From the NCBI RefSeq assembly GCF_027497175.1, contig NZ_CP114901.1, positions 1,240,001 through 1,304,000 on the forward strand: DNA of 64,000 bases. Direction: 5' to 3'. The translations under genes and the position numbers were made by a program. Under the pieces are notes generated by a model. It ran no database searches, was not told the origin of the DNA, and was given only the letters and a program-made list of their open reading frames with translations. Origin of the DNA: Verrucosispora sp. WMMD573. GTDB lineage: Bacteria; Actinomycetota; Actinomycetes; Mycobacteriales; Micromonosporaceae. Of this stretch, positions 33,473 to 40,874 are shown piece by piece. Within the stretch, counting starts at the first letter, position 1, and each line of letters opens with the position of its first letter.

Positions 33473-34945
33473 TCAGATGGCGGTGAGGGTCAGGGTCGCG
33501 GTGTAGGTCCCCGCCGCCGTCTCGGTGGGCAGGCTCAGCCGCAGGCCCGCGTCCAACTGCGCGGTGCCCCGCCCGGCACCGTCCGGCGCCGAGCCCAGCA
33601 CCGCGCTGTTACCGAGACCGCCGCCAACACCGACGACGTACGGCGCCACCTCCGGGCCGGGTAGCACGCCCTGCCCGTCAGCCTGGGCCAGGACGCGCGG
33701 CGTCCAGCCGAGGTAGCCAGCGCTGAACGTCGCCCCGTCCGGCCCGACGAAGTCCGCCGGGATCTGCCCGGACGCGCTCCACCCCGGCTGACCCGCCCGG
33801 GTGTCGGTCACCGTCACCGGCCGCAACTCACCGGTGCTCTCCCACCGGTCACCGGCGGCGTTGAGCTGCGCGGGCGGCAGCACCACGGCCCGGTCGTCCG
33901 GGTTGACGCTGATCACCAGCGAGCCCTGCGTCTCGTCGATCGACGCGGTGATCGTCTGCGACGTGCCCGGATCCTGCGGTGGGAACGCCACCCACAGGGT
34001 CACCGGCTCGCTGGACGCCACGACCGCGTGGTCGTCGTCGTAGAGCTTCGCCACGTACTCGCAGGCGTTCAGCTCCCGCGTCGCGGTGAACGAGTAGCTC
34101 GCGCCACCCTCACCCGGAACGATCGTCCAGTCCGCTGCGCCCGGGCACCTGCTGAACCAGTGGTAGTGGTCCAGCTCCGTCTGTGGCGTCTGCACCGCGT
34201 TCAGCGTCACCGTGTCGTTGGGCTGGTACTCGTCGGCCATCCCGCTCACCGACAGGCTCACCTCCGGCCCGCCGCCGGACAGCTCGCCCACCACGAACGA
34301 GTAGTCGACCGGCCCGGTGCTGAGCGTGGTGCCGTCGGCCAACGTCGCGTCGGCCTGGAACTTCAGCGTGTAGCTGCCCAGGGCGCTGAACGCCCAGTTC
34401 GAGTGCGCGTGCGTGTGCACCGGCACGTCGATGGCGTCCGGAAGCCCGTCGTCGCTGCGGAACTTGATGATCGGACCGCCGAACGAGTCCTGCGTGAACA
34501 GCGTGACATTGCCCGGCCCCTCAACGCCCACCAGGCTCAGCCGAACCTTGTTTCCTGCGAACACCCCCGAGTCGAGTTCGGTGGTGTTCCAGCCCGGCCA
34601 GAGCAGGTCCGGGTCCTGGGTCATCGGCAGCAGCCAGATCTGGCTGCCGGCCGGGCCGAGGAACGCGAACCGTGAGTCGTCCGGGACCTGCATCGCTGCC
34701 TGCGGCAGCACCTGGAACGTGACGTCCGCCGGATCCCGGATCACCACCGGGCTGCCCGTGTCGTCCCGCACCTTCAGGGACAGTCCGCCGTCGGTGTAGT
34801 GCACGTCCACCGCGTCGGTGTGCCCCTTGGAGAGCACCACCTTCTCGGCCGCCGAGGCAGCGGTGGGCGTCAGCGCCGTGCCGGCGACCACCACCGCCCC
34901 GGCGACCAGGGCCGCGAAGCCGCGAGCCCTCAGTGTTGCCTTCAT
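33473..34945 (-). CDS. Anchored-repeat surface protein with C-terminal WxL-like domain
   Basis: 490 residues. Signal peptide 1-33. Repeat domain: SKGHTDAVDVHY (H42, D44), FLGPAGSQIWLLPM, WPGWNT, GPGNVTLF, HTHAHSNWAF (H177, H179, H181, N183). Then an Ig-like part (240-350) with two cysteines, and a C-terminal domain (375-490) with VTVTDTRAGQPGWSASG, LGWTPRVL and the ending TAAGTYTATLTLTAI, which resembles WxL wall-binding domains. There is no LPxTG or membrane anchor, so this domain may hold the protein on the wall together with the DUF916 protein. Confidence 0.8.
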   Translation of the reverse strand: MKATLRARGFAALVAGAVVVAGTALTPTAASAAEKVVLSKGHTDAVDVHYTDGGLSLKVRDDTGSPVVIRDPADVTFQVLPQAAMQVPDDSRFAFLGPAGSQIWLLPMTQDPDLLWPGWNTTELDSGVFAGNKVRLSLVGVEGPGNVTLFTQDSFGGPIIKFRSDDGLPDAIDVPVHTHAHSNWAFSALGSYTLKFQADATLADGTTLSTGPVDYSFVVGELSGGGPEVSLSVSGMADEYQPNDTVTLNAVQTPQTELDHYHWFSRCPGAADWTIVPGEGGASYSFTATRELNACEYVAKLYDDDHAVVASSEPVTLWVAFPPQDPGTSQTITASIDETQGSLVISVNPDDRAVVLPPAQLNAAGDRWESTGELRPVTVTDTRAGQPGWSASGQIPADFVGPDGATFSAGYLGWTPRVLAQADGQGVLPGPEVAPYVVGVGGGLGNSAVLGSAPDGAGRGTAQLDAGLRLSLPTETAAGTYTATLTLTAI

Positions 34946-35034
34946 ACCTCCCCTTTCCACGCCGCGCGCGTCTGCGCGCGGTGGTACCTGCGCCCGGAAG
35001 ACCTGCCGGTGGGCAACGCCTCCGCCGGCAACCG

Positions 35035-35340
35035 TCACCACGACGCCTTGCGGATGCCCGGCAACTCGCCACGCAGCGCCATCTCCCGGAACCTGACCCG
35101 GGACAGTCCGAACCGGGTCAACACCCCACGTGGGCGGCCGTCGATCTGGTCGCGTACGCGCAGGCGCACCGGGCTGGAGTCGCGCGGCAGCCGACTGAGT
35201 CGGCGGACCGCCTCGGCACGGACGTCCGGGTCGGTGTCCGGGTGGGCGATCAGCCGCTTCAGCCCGGCCCGGGCCTCGGTGTGCCGGGCGACCAGTTCCT
35301 CTCGGCGGGCCTGCCGGTTGACCAGGCTCTTCTTGGCCAT
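35035..35340 (-). CDS. rpsN: Zinc-independent ribosomal protein S14
   Basis: 101 residues with no cysteine, so the zinc ribbon (two CxxC pairs) of the housekeeping S14 is absent. The C-terminal part [20 protein letters not shown] followed by [10 protein letters not shown] is the S14 signature. Such C-minus paralogues replace zinc-containing ribosomal proteins when zinc is scarce. ATG overlaps the L33 stop. Third gene behind the Zur box at 35776. Confidence 0.95.
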   Translation of the reverse strand: MAKKSLVNRQARREELVARHTEARAGLKRLIAHPDTDPDVRAEAVRRLSRLPRDSSPVRLRVRDQIDGRPRGVLTRFGLSRVRFREMALRGELPGIRKASW

Positions 35341-35507
35341 CAGCGTGCCTCGCGAAACTCGACGTGGCGGCGCACGATCGGGTCGTACTTGCGCAGGGTC
35401 AGCCGGTCGGGATCGTTGCGCCGATTCTTGCGGGTGACGTACGTGTAGCCGGTGCCGGCGGTGCTACGCAGCCGCACGATCGGCCGGACATCGGTCTGGC
35501 GGGCCAT
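35340..35507 (-). CDS. rpmG: Zinc-independent ribosomal protein L33
   Basis: 55 residues, below the usual length cut-off of gene finders: starts [18 protein letters not shown], followed by [20 protein letters not shown] and ends [15 protein letters not shown]. No cysteine, whereas the zinc-binding form has two CxxC pairs. ATG at 35507 overlaps the L28 stop; its own stop overlaps the S14 start. Confidence 0.95.
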   Translation of the reverse strand: MARQTDVRPIVRLRSTAGTGYTYVTRKNRRNDPDRLTLRKYDPIVRRHVEFREAR

Positions 35508-35743
35508 CAGAGCTTCACCCCCCGGCTACGCAGCTCGGCGACGACCTTCTCGATGCCCTTGCGGTCCACGGTCTTCAACGCCTTCGCCGTCAGGGTGAGG
35601 CTGACCCACCGCCGCTGCGACGGCAGCCAGTAACGGTGGTTCTGCAGGTTCGGGTTCCACCGGCGACGGGTGCGCCGATGGGAGTGGGACACGGCGTTGC
35701 CGAAACTCGGCTTCGCGCCGGTGACGTCGCAACGTCTGGACAC
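35507..35743 (-). CDS. rpmB: Ribosomal protein L28, Zur-type paralogue
   Basis: 78 residues: [58 protein letters not shown]. Only one cysteine is left. GTG start with GAGGAG eight bases upstream. First gene of the leftward zinc-starvation operon, 33 bases from a Zur box. Confidence 0.95.
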   Translation of the reverse strand: MSRRCDVTGAKPSFGNAVSHSHRRTRRRWNPNLQNHRYWLPSQRRWVSLTLTAKALKTVDRKGIEKVVAELRSRGVKL

Positions 35744-35775
35744 AGTGACGACTCCTCACAACACGATGATGATAA

Positions 35776-35790
35776 CGAAAACGGTTTTCA
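35776..35790. promoter_or_regulatory. Zur box for the L28-L33-S14 operon
   Basis: CGAAAACGGTTTTCA; its 13-base core GAAAAC-G-GTTTTC is a perfect palindrome. On the minus strand it reads TGAAAACCGTTTTCG, close to the actinobacterial Zur consensus TGAAAATGATTTTCA. It lies just upstream of the L28 ribosome site. Confidence 0.8.
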
Positions 35791-35937
35791 GTCTTACATC
35801 AACCGTTCGGCCACATCCGCGCCGGGTCCTCGACGATCTCGACGGCACAGTCAGTGCTCAGGCGATAGCCGACACCGCGCAGCGTCGTCACCACCGGCAC
35901 ATCCCTGTTCGCGTCGACGGCTCGCATGCGTTTAGAA

Positions 35938-35952
35938 TGACAATCGTTTTCA
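35938..35952. promoter_or_regulatory. Zur box overlapping the -10 region of the CobW-like gene
   Basis: TGACAATCGTTTTCA, two or three changes from the Zur consensus. A -10-like TAGAAT (35933-35938) abuts it, so bound Zur would block the promoter. Ribosome site GAGAGGAAG and ATG 35973 follow 20 bases downstream. Confidence 0.8.
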
Positions 35953-35972
35953 ACTGTGTCGAGAGGAAGCCG

Positions 35973-37268
35973 ATGTCGTCGTCACCACAGGCACCGACCC
36001 GCGCCGTGACAGCGGACGCCGACACCCGCCCGTCACTGACCGTGCTGTCCGGGTTCTGGCCGGCGGCAACCTTCGCCGTCGCCCGCACACTGCTCGCCGC
36101 CGACACCTCGCTGCTGCTGGTGCGGCACGACCTGGCCGGGATCCGCGACGGCCTCGTCCGGCGGGTGGTCCGCACCGGCGCTGGCATTGTCGAGGACGAG
36201 CAGGTCACGTTGCGGCACGGTTGCGTCTCCTGCACACTCCGAGAGGACGTGCTACCGACCCTCGTCCGGCTCACCCGCACGCATCCCGGCCAGGACCTGG
36301 TGCTGATGCTGCCCGAGGTGGTCGAACCGGAAGCCGTCGCCGCCGCCTGCGCCCACTGCCTCGTCGACGGCGCACCCATCACCGACCTGATCCGGGTCGA
36401 CTCCTACGTCACCGTGGTAGACGCCGAGCACCTGCTCGACGGCCTGGCCAGCACCGACGACCTGAAGACCCTCGGCATCGCGGCCGCCGACAACGACGAC
36501 CGGGCGTTGGCCGATGTCGTGGTCCGGCAGATCGAGTACGCCGACACCCTCGTCCTGTGGGGCGAGTCCCGCGAGGGCACGTACGACACCAGCCGCCTGT
36601 CGGTGCTGCTACAACGGATGGCGCCGTGGGCGACGCAGGTCCGCGTCCACGGAGACATAGTCGACGCCGACACGTTGACCAGGCAGCTTCGCCACACCCA
36701 CCGGCACCGGCCCGAGACCCCGGGGATCTTCGCCCGCGGTCTACAGGGCTACACCCTTGGCGCGCACGAGCCCGAGCCCGACTACGGAGTCGTCTCCGCC
36801 GTCTTCCGCGCCCGCCGCCCGTTCCACCCCCAGCGCCTGCACGACGTCCTCGAAGACGTCAACGCCGAGATGATCCGCTCCCGAGGTCACCTCTGGCTGG
36901 CCAGCCAACCCGACACCGTCATCGCCTGGGAGTTCGCCGGCGGCGGCCTGGCCATGGGCTCCCTCGGACACTGGCTCGTCAGCCTGCCCGAAGCCCACTG
37001 GGAACACGTCGACGACCAGCGTCGCCTCGCCGCCGCCCTCGACTGGGACCCCTACTACGGCGACCGCCACCAGCACCTGGTCTTCATCGGCCTCGACACC
37101 GACCCCGTCCACCTGCACCGCACCCTCGCCGACTGCCTGCTCACCGACGCCGAACTCGCCGACGGCGAGGAGACCTGGCGCACCTACCCCGACCCGTTCA
37201 CCGACTGCTTCCCCCTCGCCGCGGCGGAACCAACCGACACCGACAAAGAAGGAGCACGACCCGCATGA
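35973..37268 (+). CDS. CobW/COG0523-family protein with degenerate P-loop, Zur-regulated
   Basis: 431 residues. The family layout is complete: metal-binding segment [19 protein letters not shown] (C84, C87), ADTLVLWGE, and the CobW C-terminal domain [39 protein letters not shown]. The Walker A position reads [14 protein letters not shown] (26-39) where active GTPases have GFLGAGKTT, so lysine and glycines are lost and GTP hydrolysis is doubtful. The cysteine motif is CVSC rather than CxCC. Members of this family are zinc chaperones made during zinc starvation. First gene of an operon with L31. Confidence 0.88.
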   Translation: MSSSPQAPTRAVTADADTRPSLTVLSGFWPAATFAVARTLLAADTSLLLVRHDLAGIRDGLVRRVVRTGAGIVEDEQVTLRHGCVSCTLREDVLPTLVRLTRTHPGQDLVLMLPEVVEPEAVAAACAHCLVDGAPITDLIRVDSYVTVVDAEHLLDGLASTDDLKTLGIAAADNDDRALADVVVRQIEYADTLVLWGESREGTYDTSRLSVLLQRMAPWATQVRVHGDIVDADTLTRQLRHTHRHRPETPGIFARGLQGYTLGAHEPEPDYGVVSAVFRARRPFHPQRLHDVLEDVNAEMIRSRGHLWLASQPDTVIAWEFAGGGLAMGSLGHWLVSLPEAHWEHVDDQRRLAAALDWDPYYGDRHQHLVFIGLDTDPVHLHRTLADCLLTDAELADGEETWRTYPDPFTDCFPLAAAEPTDTDKEGARPA

Positions 37269-37525
37269 AGCCCGGCATCCACCCCGAATACCGACCCGTC
37301 GTCTACCGCGACAAGAGCGCCGACTACGCCTTCCTCACCCGCTCCACCGCCACCAGCGACCAGACCATCGAATGGACCGACGGCAACACCTACCCCGTCA
37401 TCGACGTGGAGATCTCCGCTGCCAGCCACCCCTTCTGGACCGGCAAGCAACGCCTGCTCGACACCGCCGGCCGCGTCGAGAAGTTCCGCCGGAAGTACGC
37501 CCGCCACGAACCACAGGGCGGATGA
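37265..37525 (+). CDS. rpmE2: Zinc-independent ribosomal protein L31 type B
   Basis: 86 residues: [62 protein letters not shown]. No cysteines, so this is the zinc-free type B form. ATG overlaps the CobW-like stop (ATGA), with AAGGAG upstream. It replaces zinc-bound L31 under starvation. Confidence 0.95.
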   Translation: MKPGIHPEYRPVVYRDKSADYAFLTRSTATSDQTIEWTDGNTYPVIDVEISAASHPFWTGKQRLLDTAGRVEKFRRKYARHEPQGG

Positions 37526-37799
37526 ACACCGACAGCCAGGTCCACTGGGCCAAGCTGGCGCCACAACTGGCTGACGCCGCACGGCGGTACCGGGCCTGGT
37601 ACCTGACGATCGCCCGCGAGCTGGTCGCCCCCGGTGACCGGCTCGCGGGCGACATCGGTTGCGGCCCACCGGTTTGCTCACCGCCGACCTCGACGCCTGG
37701 GACCGCCTCCTCGGCCCGGCCGACGAGAAGTGGCTCGGTCACCGCGACGACATGTTGCGGCTCTCCGCCCGCAGCGTGCACCTCGGCGTAGGCCCCTGA
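37522..37799 (+). pseudogene. Small hypothetical protein, interrupted by two single-base insertions
   Basis: ATG 37522 overlaps the L31 stop. The first 40 residues read [20 protein letters not shown], then RRYRAWYLTIARELVAPGDRL. Removing one G of GGG (37647-37649) and one T of TTT (37673-37675) gives a continuous ending ATSVAAHRLLTADLDAWDR, LLGPADEKWLGHRDDMLRLS, ARSVHLGVGP. The intact product would have about 91 residues. Its family is not recognised. The position makes it the last member of the rightward Zur operon. Either decay or sequencing error. Confidence 0.55.
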
Positions 37800-37903
37800 C
37801 CGCCATGACCACGCCCCCGGTTCCGACTGCTGCCATCCGCGCTTCGAGCACGATCAGCGGCCAGATCCGGATGCCGGTTGGCTGTCGGTGACTGCTGTCC
37901 GGG

Positions 37904-38791
37904 TCAGGAGCAGTCGAATCGGTGGTCGTGGGGACGCTGTGGGCATGATGTGCAGACGAAGATGTAGACGCCGCCAGCGTCGCCGAGCATCAATCCTGCC
38001 GGGTTCTGCAGTGACCGCCACTGATGGTCGTCCGGACTGTCGAAGCCCCAGCCGATCATTGCGGGCCGGTCCTCCAGCGGGACCCACCGCCGCTCGTCGC
38101 CGCGGCTGAACTCCCAGCTGGCGATGGTGAGCAGGTGCTCCATCCGAACCCCGCACGGGCAGACCGGCCAGTCCGGCGACTGCGTCCAGCCGGGGTAGCC
38201 GCCGACCTTGATCCCGGAAGCGACCGCCAGGTCGGTGTCGTACTCCCAGCCGTGGTCAGCCTCGACCCGACGCGCCGTTTCCTGAACCTGCGACCACACC
38301 TCACGCGGCAGGTCGTACGACGGGTACTCGATCACCCGCTCGGGATCGACGACGCACCCGTCGGGCACGTACCACGCTTCGGTGTCCTCGTGGGGCGGGG
38401 GCATTGCCGTCAGTCGGGGGCCAATCGCTGATCGTCGCCGCCAGTACAAGCGTGGCAGCGGAGCACTCCAGGGATCGTGGTCGAACGGACACCACAGCAC
38501 CTGCAGCACGTCCGAGCCCTCCGGGAATGGCAGCTCGGGCACATCGTCGGCGAGCAGTTGCAGGACCGGCACGAGTGGCACCCCAGCCTCGGCGCGATGA
38601 TCGTCCAGACCTTCACCGTCACAGGTTGGCCAGGGCTCGTTCGCTGGCCACAGCAGCGGCCCGCCCACGGAGCTCTGCTCGACCGACGGCGAGCCCTTGC
38701 GTGGATGCAGCCGGATGGTCGTCCGCGCGAACCCACGCAACTGTGGGAAGACCGCGTCCATGTCGATCGGAGCCGGCGGGGTGGTATGCAC
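37904..38791 (-). CDS. DUF1963 (YwqG-like) protein
   Basis: About 295 residues. DUF1963 blocks are visible: SVGGPLLWPANEPWPTCDGE, PLVPVLQLLADDVPELPFPE, DVLQVLWCPFDHD, KVGGYPGWTQSPDWPVCPCG, HLLTIASWEFSRGDERRW, DAGGVYIFVCTSCPQRP. Two CxC/CxxC pairs in the C-terminal half may bind metal. The family function is unknown; the fold is related to suppressors of fused-type domains. The start is uncertain: GTG 38791 or ATG 38761, neither with a good ribosome site. Confidence 0.75.
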   Translation of the reverse strand: MHTTPPAPIDMDAVFPQLRGFARTTIRLHPRKGSPSVEQSSVGGPLLWPANEPWPTCDGEGLDDHRAEAGVPLVPVLQLLADDVPELPFPEGSDVLQVLWCPFDHDPWSAPLPRLYWRRRSAIGPRLTAMPPPHEDTEAWYVPDGCVVDPERVIEYPSYDLPREVWSQVQETARRVEADHGWEYDTDLAVASGIKVGGYPGWTQSPDWPVCPCGVRMEHLLTIASWEFSRGDERRWVPLEDRPAMIGWGFDSPDDHQWRSLQNPAGLMLGDAGGVYIFVCTSCPQRPHDHRFDCS

Positions 38792-39007
38792 GGCCGAGAT
38801 CGTACGGGCAAGCACCTCCCGTCTCCGACCTTGCTCTGGCCGTCGCCGGCGACGCCACTCGGAGATCACGCTCGGCTCGCGGCTCGAATCCGCAGACCAA
38901 GCGGAGACGACGTACGACTCGAACATCTGCGTTCGCCACGGATGTGCCGGTGGGTTCAGGCATTGAGGCGCGCTCGTCTGATCACGACGGTGCGGCTGCG
39001 GGACTCG

Positions 39008-39036
39008 TTGGCACGCTGCGTCAACGGCGTTACTGT
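39008..39036 (+). promoter_or_regulatory. Leaderless promoter of the MFS exporter gene
   Basis: TTGGCA (39008-39013), 17 bases, TACTGT (39031-39036). The ATG follows seven bases after the -10, so transcription should begin at or next to the start codon. The -10 and following bases (TACTGTGCGACC) closely resemble those of the kinase promoter at 2374. Confidence 0.65.
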
Positions 39037-39043
39037 GCGACCC

Positions 39044-40267
39044 ATGGCCGTGGGCGTTGTGCCGCACCCGCGGTACATCGGCCGCGAATTACTCCCCCTT
39101 GCGCTGGTCTTTCTCGCCGTTGGCATCTCTACAGCGGTGGTCGAGCCGTTCCGTTCGCTGTTCCTGAGCACGGCTGTGCGGGCCGACCCAGTCCAGCTGA
39201 CGGTGTTCCTGATCGTCACACCGCTTGCCGGCGTGATCGCGTCGACGCTGGTCGGGCGGCTGTCCGACCGGCGGGCCATTCGTCGAGGGCTGTTGATCGG
39301 CACATCCGTCGCGGGCCTGATCGGCATGGTACTGACCGCATTTGTACGCGACTATTGGTTCCTGCTCGCGCTGACCGCGACCGCGACGGCGCTGGCCGGA
39401 GCACTGTTTCCACAGACCTTCGCCTACGCCCGCCAACTGCTGGCCCACAAGGGCTCCAACCCCGCGATGGGCATCAGCACGCTGCGGACGGTCTTCTCCC
39501 TCGCCTGGGTGGCTGGACCGCCGCTGGCCGCTGTCCTGCTGGATGCGGGCGGCTTCGCCTATATCTTCGGCACAGCCGCGGCGATGTACGCGACCGCCGC
39601 GCTCGTGGCCATCTTCTGGCTGGACAAACTCGACACGCCAACAGCGCCTACCGACTCCCCGGACGACGAGCCCCTTTCTGACCTCGCCGGCCCCCCTGCG
39701 GCGTCACGGCCAACGCTGCTGCTCACCGCGACAGCGTTCACGATCCTCGTGTGTCCGTTGACCCTATGCGTGCAGGCACTACCGCTGTTCATCAGCACCG
39801 ATCTGGGCGGCGACGCGACCGACGCCGGCCTCATTCTCGGCCTCTGCGCCGCGCTGGAGATCCCGCTGATGCTCGGCCTCGGGGTACTGGCGACCCGAAT
39901 CCGGGTCCGCGCGCTGGTACTCGCCGGCGCCTGCTGCGGTGTCGCGTACCACGCGTTAGCCGCGGTCGCGTCGACCATCTGGGTGCTGGCCGCCGCGCAG
40001 ATCCTCAACGCGGTCTTCATCGCAGCAGTGGCGGGGCTTGGTATCACCTACATGCAGGACATGCTGCCGCTACAACCGGGCCGCGCCACGACACTGTTCA
40101 CCAACTCCTTCCCAATCGGCGCGATTCTGGCAGGTCCTCTGTTCGGCCTGACCCAACACCTCGGCTATCGATCCGCATACGTCGTCGGGGCGGCTCTCTG
40201 CTCCGCCGGCCTGCTAGCCCTACTCATAACCCGCCCCTCCGGCTCCGCGTCCTCGATACCGCGATAG
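39044..40267 (+). CDS. MFS transporter, sugar efflux (Set)-like
   Basis: 407 residues, about 12 membrane segments with a charged loop in the middle (LDTPTAPTDSPDDEPLSDL). The MFS motif between helices 2 and 3 is LVGRLSDRRAIRRGLLIG. Features such as VEPFRSLFLSTAVRADPVQL and TTLFTNSFPIGAILAGPLFG agree with sugar efflux transporters of the SetA type. The exported compound is unknown. Start chosen by the leaderless promoter. Confidence 0.85.
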   Translation: MAVGVVPHPRYIGRELLPLALVFLAVGISTAVVEPFRSLFLSTAVRADPVQLTVFLIVTPLAGVIASTLVGRLSDRRAIRRGLLIGTSVAGLIGMVLTAFVRDYWFLLALTATATALAGALFPQTFAYARQLLAHKGSNPAMGISTLRTVFSLAWVAGPPLAAVLLDAGGFAYIFGTAAAMYATAALVAIFWLDKLDTPTAPTDSPDDEPLSDLAGPPAASRPTLLLTATAFTILVCPLTLCVQALPLFISTDLGGDATDAGLILGLCAALEIPLMLGLGVLATRIRVRALVLAGACCGVAYHALAAVASTIWVLAAAQILNAVFIAAVAGLGITYMQDMLPLQPGRATTLFTNSFPIGAILAGPLFGLTQHLGYRSAYVVGAALCSAGLLALLITRPSGSASSIPR

Positions 40268-40444
40268 CCGTGGCCATCTGTGAGACTTGAGGTGGTGGCG
40301 GAACACGCACCATCTTCGGCATGAGCGTGCACGGTCGAACGCCGCCAAGAGCTGCCGGCAACACGGACAGCAATCTCGGGTAGCCGGGCGGCCGACTCGG
40401 TGCTGCGCCGGCCGGCGAACCCCGGACCTCGGCCCGACCTGCCC

Positions 40445-40702
40445 TTACGGTCGGCCGCGCCGTGTCGCGTGCCGCACGTCACCGCACGCGGGGGCCTCGA
40501 TCAGCAATCCGCTCGCCGTGACGCGGGTCGGCTCCGGCTGTCCCGTGCCACAGTTCAGCCCTTCTCGATCGAATGCCTCGTCCTCACCACCCCACCAGAT
40601 CAGCCGCGCCGCCGTCAGATGCGCGGCCGACACGATCGTCACCACCAACCACCCGCCCCCAGCCGGCCGTGCGGTCAACGCAGCCATCGTCGATGACCTC
40701 AA
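40445..40702 (-). CDS. Possible small hypothetical protein
   Basis: 85 residues with balanced composition (GGGWLVVTIVSAAHLTAARL, WWGGEDEAFDREGLNCG, TRVTASGLLIEAPAC), more protein-like than the other frames between 40268 and 40874. No family is recognised and no good ribosome site is seen; it may be a broken or unnoticed gene. The rest of this 600-base stretch holds nothing else that can be supported. Confidence 0.3.
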   Translation of the reverse strand: MRSSTMAALTARPAGGGWLVVTIVSAAHLTAARLIWWGGEDEAFDREGLNCGTGQPEPTRVTASGLLIEAPACGDVRHATRRGRP

Positions 40703-40874
40703 CCAGCCTCACAACCCTGGCACCGTCAGGCCGACCCGATTGCAGGACTGGGCCGTCAGCAGGCTGATGCGAATCCACTTCGACTGAGCCGCCTCGCATG
40801 CTGTGACGCGACGACGCGAAGTCGTCGGCCAGAGGCCCGTAACGACCGCGCGGTCCAGGCGTGGGACCTGCGCA

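Noticed and set aside
37522..37680. GDIGCGPP in the gene after L31 as a methyltransferase SAM motif
   Set aside because: The string arises only in the shifted frame after an extra G; with the run corrected the segment reads ATSVAAH, which is not a SAM motif.
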